Assembly (NCBI GenBank): GCA_002794735.1 | Contig: NBAZ01000001.1 | Span: 3,348,001 to 3,412,000 of the forward strand | DNA: 64,000 nt | Source of the DNA: Pyrrhoderma lamaoense | Taxonomy: Eukaryota; Basidiomycota; Agaricomycetes; Hymenochaetales; Hymenochaetaceae | Reading direction: 5' to 3' | Part shown: positions 49,433 through 59,600 of the stretch, piece by piece | Numbering within the stretch: the first letter of the stretch is position 1 | Layout: every line of letters begins with the position of its first letter | Notes under the pieces: generated by a model | Seen by the model: the letters and a program-made list of their open reading frames with translations, nothing else | Databases searched by the model: none | What the model was told of the DNA's origin: nothing | Translations under genes and position numbers: made by a program

Positions 49433-49786
49433 TACCAAACCGTTTTAGTTATGTAGAAAAGTTATGGAGCTCTTCAGCGACTAGCTATCAAGTACAGAAA
49501 GAAAAAAATTAGTGTATTTTTTCTTCGTACGGGGCCACAGATTAAGAAGCAAATTTGTGCTGACCGTCGAGAGCGTCGGCGAGACGAAATGTTGGCAAGT
49601 TTCCCGCTGGCCCGACACACGGATGTCCTCGGAAGGTCACGTTATGTGATTTTGTCACGCACAGATTAGGTCAGTAAATTGTCACATAACTCACGACGCG
49701 CTCAAACGCGTGCTGAAGCCTTCAGATTGACAACTTCAAGTTTAGACTGCTGTAAGTTAGAGATCGAGGTTGCTGCTGATATAAAT
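49433..49786. promoter_or_regulatory. Short divergent promoter, ATP synthase subunit e and RBBP4-type gene
   Basis: 354 bases separate the two start codons. The segment holds the direct word GTCACATAAC near 49680 and its near-match GTCACGTTATGTGAT at about 49637, which forms a partial palindrome. These are candidate regulatory sites shared by both genes. Confidence 0.45.
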
Positions 49787-51667
49787 ATGCGCCCAGGAAC
49801 GAAGACATTGATGATGAACAGGCTGAAGAGGAGAATAAAATTATAAATGAGGTATGAAATCTTCGATATTTTAGTTTCTAACATGCTGATGGAAGCGCGT
49901 TCGAAACTATCAGGAATATAAAATCTGGTTCGTTTGTGTGATATAGTCTGTGGAAAGCCTGCATTGATATGTAAACGTACCTATTCAGGAAGAAGAACTC
50001 TCCCTATCTCTATGATGTTGTTATGACTTCTGCACTTTCATGGCCTAGCCTGACCTGCCAATGGTTCCCTGATAAAGAGTCGTACGTATGCAAGGTCTTT
50101 TCTCAAAGCAATCATATACTAAATAATGGCTAAAGACCATCCGGGAAACCATACTCTATCCATCGACTGCTGCTTGGTACCCATACCTCTGGTCAAGCAC
50201 AAGACTACCTTCAAATTGCTTCTGTGCAGCTCCCTTCTCGCGACCCATCTCAGTCAGGGAGTGCTGATAGACTCGACCATACCTCTTATGATGATGAGCG
50301 TGGTGAACTTGGTGGACACACATTGCCTGCTCAGCCCTCTCGTATTCAAATTACGCAAAGAATCAATCACCCTGGGGAGGTCAATCGAGCTCGGTATATG
50401 CCGCAGAACCCTGACCTTATTGCTACGAAGGCTGTATCAGGAGAAGTCCTTGTATGGGATCGGACTAAGCATAGTAGTGAACCTGAGAGGAATGGTGTAG
50501 TAAAACCAGACATGCGGCTAGTTGGTCAGACTAAGGAAGGGTATGATATCCTTATCATACTTACTTACAAGATTCTAAGCAGACTTTTAGATTCGGGTTA
50601 TCTTGGAATCCTTTGAAAAAGGGCCATATTTTGGGTGCTTCGGAGGACATGACTGTTTGTCATTGGTAAGAACTTTATCTAGTCGTGTAATTAACTGCTA
50701 ACGAGATTATTTCAGGGATGTCAATATGTACAGTAAGGGGAAAAGCATAGAACCACTTGCTATTTACGAGGGGCACAAGGCTGTTGTAGGGGTGAGTAAC
50801 TAACACTATTTCTTGTTATTTCTATTATTTACGGAATTTCCTCGACCAATAGGATGTAGATTGGCACGCGACAGAAGAAAACATTTTCGCCAGTGTCGGA
50901 GACGACAGGCAACTCATGATGTAAGTCATCCCGTATATCACTTGGCTCATGTATGGAACTAATCGATTATATCCATAGTTGGGATACCCGAGAACCCAAG
51001 AAGCCACTACGATCAATACAAGCTTCTGAGAAGGAAATTTTATCAGTTGCTTGGGGTGCTTCAAATGAAAACCTTATTATCACTGGTGGAGCTGATAATG
51101 TATGACAATTTTGCTTTCGTCTACGACCACATCTTCTCTAATTCAGATCTACTTATCCAGCAAATTGCTCTTTTCGACCGACGAAATGACGTACGACGCG
51201 TACATACATTTGAATCACACACAGACGAAGTTTTACACCTTGCTTGGTCGCCTCACGTCCCAACTGTATTTGCATCCGCTTCTTCCGACAGACGAATCAA
51301 TATATGGGATCTCGCACAAATTGGCGTAGAGCAGACACCAGACGATGCTGAAGATGGACCTCCAGAACTCGTGTTCATGCATGGTGGACACACAAGTCGA
51401 CCAGCTGACTTCTGTTGGGCTCCTGGTAAAGATGAGGAGTGGCATCTAGCCAGTGTATCAGAGGACAATGTATTACAAATCTGGCAGCCCAGTCGAAGAA
51501 TCTGGGCCGGAGAAGACATGGAGGTGGATCCGAAGGAGCTTGAGGTGGATGCCGGAGAAGACGCTATGGAAGGCGTTGAAACTGTTGAGGCAGGGAAAGG
51601 GACACCAGCAGAAAAAGATGCTAAAGATAAAGAGGCTGGAAACGGAAGTAACACTCCAAGGGAGTAG
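49787..51667 (+). CDS. RBBP4/Msi1-type WD40 histone-binding protein
   Basis: Histone H4-binding beta-propeller of chromatin complexes (CAF-1, Hat1, Rpd3/Sin3 types). Nine exons: 49787-49851, 49914-49927, 49989-50081, 50136-50540, 50591-50665, 50716-50791, 50853-50920, 50979-51099, 51161-51667; about 474 residues. The N-terminal helix is [20 protein letters not shown], followed by [13 protein letters not shown] and [19 protein letters not shown], then [20 protein letters not shown] and repeats such as [40 protein letters not shown] and [40 protein letters not shown] is the hallmark PP-loop of this family. An acidic tail of about 50 residues ends it. The second exon is 14 bases. The proposed ATG at 49787 needs one missing base directly after it to join the acidic N-terminus ([12 protein letters not shown]). 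Msi1, Hat2 or a single fungal RBBP4 cannot be told apart here. Confidence 0.94.
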
Positions 51668-51964
51668 TCACATATCTTTTGAAGCCTATTTTCTTATTGA
51701 TAGTACTTGCATGATTATATTGTTTTTTATGACTCGATCTTGTATTACGACTAATATAGGTGTGATGCAGGTCTAGCTGACTACCGGTTTTTAAAGCCGG
51801 ATTCAAGCTGTCCTCTGGGTAGACCTTATCAGTTTGGTGAATCGGTGATATATAATGCAGTGGGTTCATAGTGATGGTACAATCGAAAAGTAGACATAAA
51901 CTGGATAAAATTAGATATCAAAGCAAGAAATATGAATCCACAGAAACAAATGAGGTGATCCTTC

Positions 51965-52292
51965 CTAAAGGAAGATGAGACGTGCGAGCTCAAAAATCAC
52001 TACAAAAATCGATAAATTAATAACTTCTAAACAGGGTCTTTCATGATGAAACTCGAGTACATACCACCACCACAAACAATAAATACAATCAGAGAAAGAG
52101 CCCAAAGTGGTATGGGGCTTTGCTTTGCTAGTCGCTCTTGACGCGATGGTTTCGTTGCTTTACGTCCCTCTCTTGCTGCCTTAGCAAAACTCTGGTTCTT
52201 TTGACGAATTTCATGCTGAGTCGGCTATATACATTGTTTAAGAATTGAGTAACGGATACTTGGTTAGATAGAATAGATAGTATACTCACCAT
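51965..52292 (-). CDS. YSY6: RAMP4/SERP1-type ER translocon-associated protein
   Basis: Tail-anchored ER protein that associates with Sec61 and stabilises nascent membrane proteins under stress. Exons 52292-52290, 52224-52065 and 51999-51965 give 65 residues, the family length. The basic cytosolic part reads PTQHEIRQKNQSFAKAAREG and KATKPSRQERLAKQS; the membrane anchor is IPLWALSLIVFIVCGGVIFE, ending LARLIFL. The first exon is just the ATG codon: GTGAGT follows immediately, and the next exon starts with the second codon. Reading straight on past the second donor would give an unrelated tail (MYSSFIMKDPV), so the intron there is preferred. Confidence 0.9.
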
Positions 52293-53163
52293 TTTAAAGA
52301 ATGATTCCTACACTACTTTTTTTGGGTATTTTTTTAAAACAATAATTGACGATGATGTGTTATGTTACGAACGTCAGGAAGGTAGGCGACCTAAATGTGA
52401 ATCACTTGAGAAATGTGGAACCGCGTCAATTGAATCGACGTGTCAGCTTCGGAGAAATCGTGTCACTGCCTTATTTAGAAGGTACTGGAGTGTTGTCGAT
52501 CTCGATCGCTCATATCCAGATTTAACTTTGATATTGATATTACACTTTGAGGTAAGTGATTCTCATCGAACCGTTAGATGTCAACGACGAACCATACGGT
52601 ATTTATTACGGTTAAAGACAGAATAATAGATAACGTCCATCGGATCGGTAAAAAGTAACATCTGAAAAATTCTCCTCTTCCGACATATTATCAATATAGG
52701 ACAACGATATTATTTCACAGTAAACTCTACTGCGAGATAGAATCAAATCTGCCTTCTCCGATCGCAATAATTTATGTAGTAGATGAGACAGGACAGTCAT
52801 AAGTATAGTCTGTAAACACTCATAGATATTAAACAAATGCCTTCCTTCATTCTTAGTTCTAGATATTGATCTAGTTTACACACACAGACGTTTACATCTT
52901 CACTTATGTCGTAAGTCTACAAGTAGTCTTTTTATAGTGCAGTTTCTAACTCTAGATATCATCATCTGAAAATCGTTAGTGCGGAGACAAATCATCTATC
53001 ACGAGAACAATTCATTCCGGAGTATACATTTCAGGGATTTACATTTTTACACTAAACATCCAGATTGACATACATTTATTGACATGCAGGGTGTATCAAT
53101 TGTGACTACGGCTGAAAAAAAGTATTAGACGTACTTAATAAGCTGTAAATAAGAGTGACATAC
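52293..53163. other. Intergenic region
   Basis: Upstream of RAMP4 (-) and downstream of the Cyt-like gene (-). A + strand open frame at 52357-52626 has no recognisable content. AT-rich, nothing else seen. Confidence 0.4.
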
Positions 53164-53893
53164 TTAGTTATCAGGGTTACGGAACCCCTCCTGGACAATC
53201 AACTCCATAGCACTGATATCAGCGGAGAAATTGTGAGACGAGCTCGACACTAGGCCCCACCAAGATTCTTCTTCTTGTATGTCCGCCTCAAGCTTGATAG
53301 TGGTCACCAAGGAATAGAACCAGTTGGGAAGGTCGGGGTTGGGGACAGAGAAAAGTACACGATACTCCCAAGATGAGTTCTGGGAGTTGTTCGATTTGCT
53401 GAAATTAGCCCAGCCATTGAACGAGGCGGACTTCAGGTTCGTGAAAGTCGCTTCGATAGTCGCAGAAAGCTCAGTTTTGTCGATGACGACACTCAGGGCC
53501 TCAAGAAGGAACTGAGCTATCTTGTTTACCATGATTGAGACAGTAGCTTCGCTGCGAGCTATGGTAGTAACCTTGAATTTATCAAAAGACAGGTCGTCGC
53601 CCTTGTAAGAGTCGATAGCACTTTTGAAACCGGGCCAGTCAAAGGAAGCAGCTTTGCTCTCGCTGAGCACGACGAATGCTCCGCAGAACTTGGTGACTTG
53701 AAGACTAGTAGGGATCAGGGACTGTGGGAGCTTGGAGAACTTGTCGAAATCTGGAGGCAAGTAACAAATTTAATAACAGGGAGATGGTGTTACAAGGATA
53801 TTGAAGGATACTGACATGTAGTACTACAATGAATTGATAATTAGTAGTGTATAACTCGAAGAAATAGGTACACACGTACTCTTCACCGGACAT
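53164..53893 (-). CDS. Cyt/volvatoxin-type cytolysin-like protein
   Basis: Resembles the Cyt delta-endotoxin fold, a membrane-permeabilising protein family known from Bacillus and from mushrooms (volvatoxin A2). Proposed exons 53893-53880, 53816-53823 and 53750-53164 give 202 residues, with codon phase kept; the 8-base middle exon is inferred because no ATG opens the main frame. Family-like features in order: KLPQSLIPTSLQVTKF at the start, FDWPGFKSAIDSYKG, a hydrophobic helix (VNKIAQFLLEALSVVI), then the strand NSSWEYRVLFSVPNPD and a closing strand ISAMELIVQ. In Cyt proteins the same order is helix layer, WxxW/Y-rich strand, and C-terminal strand. There is no signal peptide, so it would be cytosolic, as for many mushroom defence proteins. 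Activity, target and whether it is functional cannot be told. A related gene lies divergently 1.2 kb away. Confidence 0.72.
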
Positions 53894-55124
53894 TTTGTTT
53901 ATTCTATACGTTGAGTAAGAGTGTTTGAAGTGTTTGAAGGGGGGTGTTTGATACTGAAGATGAGAGAAAGCGGAGTAATTTTATACATGTAGAACTCTGT
54001 TTTGATTTATTTTGCCATTGTTTTTATTATGTTTTGTTGTATCATGTTACTAGATTTTCGGTTCCACTTTCTTGTTGTCTTCCCTTCCTCTCTTATTTAC
54101 GTTTCACCAAATCGATAGAATTTCTGTGGAGCATTTATGGAGCTATATGTAAGTATGCCCTTTTTGAGAAAGAGAGCAGAACGGAACAAGGCTGAGATAA
54201 ACGTGTGATATTCGATACATTCACAGAAGGTAGTATCAGATAAAATAACAGTTTCACCTTCATTTGTTTGGCATGATATGCACTGACACATTCGAAATAC
54301 TTACGGCTACAGAGACCCCAAGATTAGAGTGTTGGAAACGAGCCGAAATGATTAGCTCGCTAAAGACTGGTGTGCATTTAGGGCCGTTATGATTAGGCTC
54401 TCATTTGCCACACATTTCTTTTCAGTTGGAATCGCGATGCTTTCTAGAAGTCTAAGCTCAAACAAAGTCAAAGGACTACATGTTTTGGGTCAATCTTCGC
54501 CTCCAACTCTGTAAGATGTTAAGTTTCTTGTTGATTAATATTATATGTATCATTCGTGACTCTTTAAGGATTTTGGAGCATAGATTGCATTTCGACCGCG
54601 GTGGTGCTCCATTGTGTTCAATCTCTAACCCAATTCACGGCAGCATCCATTCCAGATGATGATCTAATTTGGCTCGATGCCCCTCGCTTACTTAGCTCAG
54701 TAAGAGTGACAGGGTATTTCCTACGCTAGAAGAGCCTTGAAAAACAATAGTAAGCATGGTGCATGTACGGAAAGATACAGCATGCTCAGTATAAAGTGTT
54801 AATTCTGACGCTACAAATATGAGGGGATTCGCTTGGACATTAATTAGACCCTCAAACAAAGAGACTTTTACGTATATTGGCGAGAGGTTGAATCTTCCCT
54901 GCAACACGGGGACTCCAGTATTCCCATGCAGAGAGGGTCAGGTGTTATCCATGTTGCGAATTTAACAATCTTTGGAAATACGGTTGTTTAATATACCATT
55001 CTAGATCAAAGTAGTTTTGTGGTCTCAACTCCAAGCACTCAACAACATAGCCTTAAAGAGACCTCACACCGTCTCGGATAGTCTCTACCAGAAACCAATT
55101 CCTAGTATCTTGCATAGTTCAAAG
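53894..55124. promoter_or_regulatory. Divergent region between the two Cyt-like genes
   Basis: 1.2 kb without supported genes; it should contain both promoters. A TATAAAA box on the minus strand (53979-53985) lies about 86 bases upstream of the 53.9-kb start codon. Nothing comparable is seen close to the + strand start. Confidence 0.45.
53979..53985 (-). promoter_or_regulatory. TATA box candidate of the Cyt-like gene
   Basis: TATAAAA on the minus strand, 86 bases from the ATG, the commonest spacing class for fungal TATA promoters with a short leader. Confidence 0.45.
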
Positions 55125-56021
55125 ATGTCTTCTGATATTGATTTCGAGGGCGGCCACATCTTTAACCATGACGAGTACCCTTCTCAGGTTATGGCCCAAT
55201 CAATCCCTATGATTAAGAAGATGGGCGCAAACGTTGATATAAGATACGCTACCGTCGACGTTAATGGTGCCGAGAAAGATCTCGAATCCATTGGTTACAA
55301 CCTTCGATGGTCGTCGAGCATAGACACGTTGGACAACATAAATCCCTCCCTCATAGACGAGCGTATCGCAGGTCTTGTCAAGGATTACTTCGAGGAAGAT
55401 ATCAGGATCAAACACGGTGATGATATCATATTGACTCTGATTCAGTACACTATCGATAATCAAGTTGCCAGCTACGAAAACAACTTCTTCTCGTCTTCCT
55501 CAAAAAGCGAAGGCACATACTACTCTTATCAGCTAACCTTCTACTCCATGAGAAAGGCATCCTTTTGTTTCCTTGTTCTCTCCCTTATCTCGTTCAAAGA
55601 TCAAGAGAGCATATTTGGTATCCCCACCAAGTTCAAAACTGGAGTATCCTATAGCGCTCAGATCTTCGAAGTCCAGAAGGTTTACAATAATGTGCTCTTC
55701 AACTACGGCATCCTCAGAGGAGGCGGTGCATTGGGATCCCCGAACGGACAACACAAAGCTTCTCTTTCTACCGACGGTAATCTCAGCGTCGATGATCAAT
55801 GGCAGTCGGGTACAGGAGGCAAAGGTGATTCTCCCCATTACCTGGCCATGCAAGAAGATGCGAATCTTGTCATATATGATAAGAACGATAACCCGACCTG
55901 GGCATCGAACTCGGCACCTGGTAGATTCTCCGAAGCTCCGTACCGCGTTGAAATGCAGGACGATGGGAATTTGGTTGTTAATGATAAGCATAATACTGCG
56001 TTATGGTCCTTCCGATGGTAG
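55125..56021 (+). CDS. Cyt-like domain fused to a bulb-type (B-type) lectin domain
   Basis: Single exon, 298 residues, starting at ATG 55125 (MSSDIDFEGGHIFNHDE). Residues 1 to about 200 look like a diverged relative of the Cyt-like protein encoded at 53.2-53.9 kb: a helical region, an aromatic strand (GTYYSYQLTFYSM) and a closing strand (SYSAQIFEVQKVY) in the same order and spacing. Residues about 205-298 form a bulb-type mannose-binding lectin fold with three internal repeats; the second has an exact QxDxNxVxY sugar-binding motif (QEDANLVIY, near residue 243), the third ends in Asn rather than Tyr (QDDGNLVVN, near 278), and the first is degenerate. No signal peptide. The lectin part is certain; the Cyt-like part is moderate. 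The plan suggests sugar-directed membrane binding, which is inference. Confidence 0.82.
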   Translation: MSSDIDFEGGHIFNHDEYPSQVMAQSIPMIKKMGANVDIRYATVDVNGAEKDLESIGYNLRWSSSIDTLDNINPSLIDERIAGLVKDYFEEDIRIKHGDDIILTLIQYTIDNQVASYENNFFSSSSKSEGTYYSYQLTFYSMRKASFCFLVLSLISFKDQESIFGIPTKFKTGVSYSAQIFEVQKVYNNVLFNYGILRGGGALGSPNGQHKASLSTDGNLSVDDQWQSGTGGKGDSPHYLAMQEDANLVIYDKNDNPTWASNSAPGRFSEAPYRVEMQDDGNLVVNDKHNTALWSFRW

Positions 56022-56988
56022 AAAGCTATTTCCTCATACATGTATAATCTGTATAAGCTTTGTGTTCAATGTGAAACAATCAAATATGTAGATAAAGTTC
56101 TTTCCGACGCATAGGACAGATTTCAGGGACTAAATTGTTGATTAAATATCAGTACTAGAAGGTCTTTGAAGTATAGCGAACAGTGGATTACCCCACTCCA
56201 AGGAGATGCACGGTTATGTGGAACTTTCGTACACTTCTGCTAAGTATGAACCGAATAACGAAGGACAAGAGGGTAGTCGAGACACTGGCATCTTAGAGTA
56301 TCACTCTTCCATGCCACTTTTTCCAGTGGGGAACTGTTCGTGTATGATCTATAAATAGTAACTATATTAAAGTTCTTCTATCTTAGTTATCGAGCTGATA
56401 TTACACTCACATGTGAATTGAAATAAGACACAAGGATCATGATCAGAATGGGAAGACAGTTCTTTGTGGAAGCAAAACATATAGAGTCCTTAAGGACAAC
56501 TTTCTGATCTTTAGGTCGTATTCTTTGAGATCTTCAAGCAAGAAGATAATCGACCAATCATGTGGAAGCAAGTATATAGCAGCATCAAAGAGTAAAGATT
56601 CCGAGGCTATCGGGAAAACCAATCCCTGGGTCTTTGTCCCCCTCCCCCTTCTTTCCTTTCTGATTTCATCTATCTAAATTCTTCACTCTCACCAACATTT
56701 CAATCATATTTCCATACAAATATCCTTCAGTCCCTGCGACCTATGGCGTGGACGGAGGAGTGCCGGGGTTGGGTCTGGGGAATTTTTTGACGAAACTTCT
56801 TTTTATTCCTTACACGCTCATGCATGAAGAAGAAGGGGTTGTAATAGGAAATGGCATCCAGAAAAACTGCATGTAATTAGTACGGCGTAGATCAATCTAT
56901 TTCTAGCTTACGAATTCAAACACACGTGCACCTCAGACTAATTTCAGTTTCAAGGAACAAATCAATACTAGATAAGTTGCCTAATAAC
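56022..56988. other. Intergenic region
   Basis: 3' flank of the lectin fusion gene and promoter of the methyltransferase gene. A pyrimidine-rich stretch near 56636-56700 precedes the latter. No gene seen. Confidence 0.45.
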
Positions 56989-58213
56989 ATGGCGAAGAAG
57001 ATCAAGTTGAAGGCTGCCTTGACATCTCAACAAACTAGGTTTAAGAGTAATGCAAAAGCCAAGGCTCAAGAGGCTCTACTTGCGGACAATAGACGGAATA
57101 AAAAGCATAATGTCTCTGCATCCGCAGGGAGTTCGATCAAAGTCATGAAAATTGGAAATAATATTGCAGATGGAACTAATAATACCAAACTTCAACCACC
57201 TAACATTTCCGACAAGATTAGGGGAAAGATGCGCTCAACCATCCCCTTTCAAGAAACGGACAAGATCCTTCTCGTTGGTGAAGGCAACTTTTCCTTTACT
57301 CGAGCGCTACTTGTACACCCTTCTTTATGCCATCTGCCCCCAGAAATGTTACGGCAACGGCCTATGACTCAGAAGACGAGTGCTTTGAAAAATATCCCGA
57401 GTCAAGAGAAATTGTTAAGGATTTAAGGCAACGCGGAGTGGAGGTGATATTCAGTGTAGATGCAACCGCGCTGGGAAGGTGTAAAGCTCTGAAGGGGAGA
57501 AGGTGGCATCGAGTCGTCTGGAACTTCCCTCATGCTGGTAGGGGATCATTACCACTGGAATATCGATTTGTAACGTCTCTAATTGTTATTTGTTTCTTTT
57601 ATATCTTTAGGTAAAGGCATAACAGATCAAGACCGAAATATCTTGACAAATCAGTTGCTTATTCTCGGCTTTTTGCGATCCGTTTCCTCGTTTCTTGCGC
57701 AAGGCTCAATACCAAAAGTACACACAAGTCGTAAAAAAAAGAGAGTAAATGATGACCTAGACTCTGATGATGAGCCCGTTGGCACAAAAGATGTACCAGA
57801 AGAAGACTATGAAAGTAATAGCGAGTCGGAAAACCTAAGCAATCAAATGTCTTCGACCAATGGATCAAGAGGGACGGTATTAATCACCCTTCGGAACGTA
57901 ACACCCTATACAGAATGGTATCTCTTTAATTGCCTCACTTGTAAGATATTTCAATAACCGAGACTATCGTCTCTCTTTCAGGGATATCTCGAGGCTTGCA
58001 AAGAATCCTCCTTCCTTGCAATCTTCTTCATCGAAACCGAACCCTCGATACATTCAGCTACGCTCGTTTGCATTTCACCGCTCAGATTGGGAAGGCTATG
58101 AGCATAGAATGACAAAAGGAGAGAGACATGGAGTGTATGGAAAGGGGAGTGGAACAACTGGACAAGGTGGAGAAGATCGAACTTGGGAATTCTGTCTGAA
58201 AGATCCCGAATAG
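56989..58213 (+). CDS. BMT5: 25S rRNA (uridine-N3)-methyltransferase, Bmt5 type
   Basis: Methylates N3 of a uridine in 25S rRNA, in the nucleolus. Exons 56989-57537, 57611-57917, 57982-58213; about 362 residues. A Lys/Arg-rich N-terminus (MAKKIKLKAALTSQQTRFKS) is followed by the SAM-binding motif DKILLVGEGNFSFTRALL, ATAYDSEDECFEKYPESRE, VIFSVDATALGRC, the catalytic-region block WHRVVWNFPHAGKGITDQDR and LRNVTPYTEW. The C-terminal block RSFAFHRSDWEGYEHRMTKG ends the domain. A long acidic insert (residues about 240-280) is typical of fungal members. One base is missing in the AAA at 57347-57349, before NVTATAYDSE. The start is the ATG directly before the basic stretch; an upstream GTG extension is unlike the family. 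Confidence 0.93.
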
Positions 58214-58687
58214 TCGTGTTCAAGTTTGTCTGCTTCCGATGACCTCAAGGTACATTACTCATTGCTTGAGAATTTTCTAATTATGACAGCTGTTTTGCAA
58301 CTTCTACGTTGCGGTAGGAGAGTGGCCGTAAAGGTATCGCTATTTTTCGTAATGCAAGCAAAGTTTTGAAAAACGAAATTTCAATTGACTAGCCCACAGC
58401 TAGTGATAGTTACTTGGTTGTGAATATAAATGCAATACTTCGACACAGCAAACACATTTCAAGAAAGATGATCCGACTCACTTGCGTTGCCAACCCTATC
58501 TCAAACCTTTGTTTTTCACATATGTAGTCTTCCATTGCGTTAACGTGTACACTAGTAAGTGATGCATTGAAATCAAAATGTATACAAAAGGGAGACATGA
58601 TGATAATATAAAAGAGAAAAAGCTATCTCAATTGTACTCAACCCTCTCATCTTAAAATTTTTGAAAGCATCAATCTAATCTATCGAT
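58214..58687. other. Intergenic region
   Basis: AT-rich, no supported gene. Confidence 0.4.
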
Positions 58688-59346
58688 ATGTCATCATCTA
58701 CAGGTAGTAATGCACCGAATACAAGGAAACCTTCTACAACTCAGCAGCCTCAAAAGCCGCAAACAACCAGGAGACGAGAGGGGGGTAAGCAAGATACAAA
58801 AAGAAGTACGTCAATGACTATTCGAAGACCCCTGATTCGTGAGGAGCTCAATACGAACATGAACCACCCATTGGAAAAGGCTTATCTAGTAGTTACAAGA
58901 CTAGTTAACGAAGACTTTGGTAAAGTCAGTCATTATGCAAGGGTTTTCTTTCAATTTTCACAGAGTAAATGTTCTCTTGAAATCGCTCCTGAAGGGACGT
59001 GCAAAATTCTCGTCAAGCTTCGCAACTTTCCATATTCAACAAAAAAAATATGATTAATATGAATGATAATATTAGTGTACAGCCATTCACTATACTGAAG
59101 CCAACAACAGTGGGAGACATTTATAACGCACTATTTGTTTCGCGAAATCGCCAACAATATTACTTTGATCAAGCCTCAAACGAAGGCTGTCGTTATTTTT
59201 GCCGGGTTATTCTGAGCGACTTAAATGTGGATGGGATACTCAGTGAACCATCTCAACTATATCCTCAGATTGAAGCTCTGTACGAGGGAGCAGTGACAAA
59301 GGATAAAAGTGGTAAATATCCGTACACTAAAGGCAAGTTTATTTAA
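58688..59346 (+). CDS. DUF7770-like fungal protein
   Basis: Single exon, about 219 residues. A polar N-terminus (MSSSTGSNAPNTRKPSTTQQ) leads to a compact domain with YLVVTRLVNEDFGKVSHYAR, CKILVKLRNFPYS, LKPTTVGDIYNALFVSRNRQ and the most characteristic block NEGCRYFCRVILSDLNVDGI. The order, a short beta-rich half then a GCRYFxxxxLxxL helix, is like the DUF7770 domain of basidiomycetes; I recall the pattern rather than a sequence match. Function unknown. One base is missing in the A8 run at 59041-59048, which moves the frame between STKK and MINMND. Confidence 0.6.
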
Positions 59347-59600
59347 AAAGGGTAATAGCACGTGAGCTAGTAATAGATTTTTGGAAAGAAGAGAAAAGTA
59401 TGTTTTCCGACACAAAGAATATAGTAGTACATGTTTTTGGGGGCGAGGTAATAATACTTGTGACACAAAAAGCCCGTGAAACTCGATCATAACTTTTCAA
59501 AAATGTGTATACAAAAATTGACTACCAAATAGCATATCCGTAAGAGAACAATCCAAAAGTCCAGAAAAAGAAAGAATACAGTCAGAGTTCCATCCATTAC

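Noticed and set aside
52030..52064. Read-through end MYSSFIMKDPV for RAMP4
   Set aside because: Splicing at GTATGT to the TTGTAG acceptor gives the family ending VIFELARLIFL instead.
52357..52626. 89-codon frame between RAMP4 and the Cyt-like gene
   Set aside because: No motif, no orthologue pattern, probably chance.
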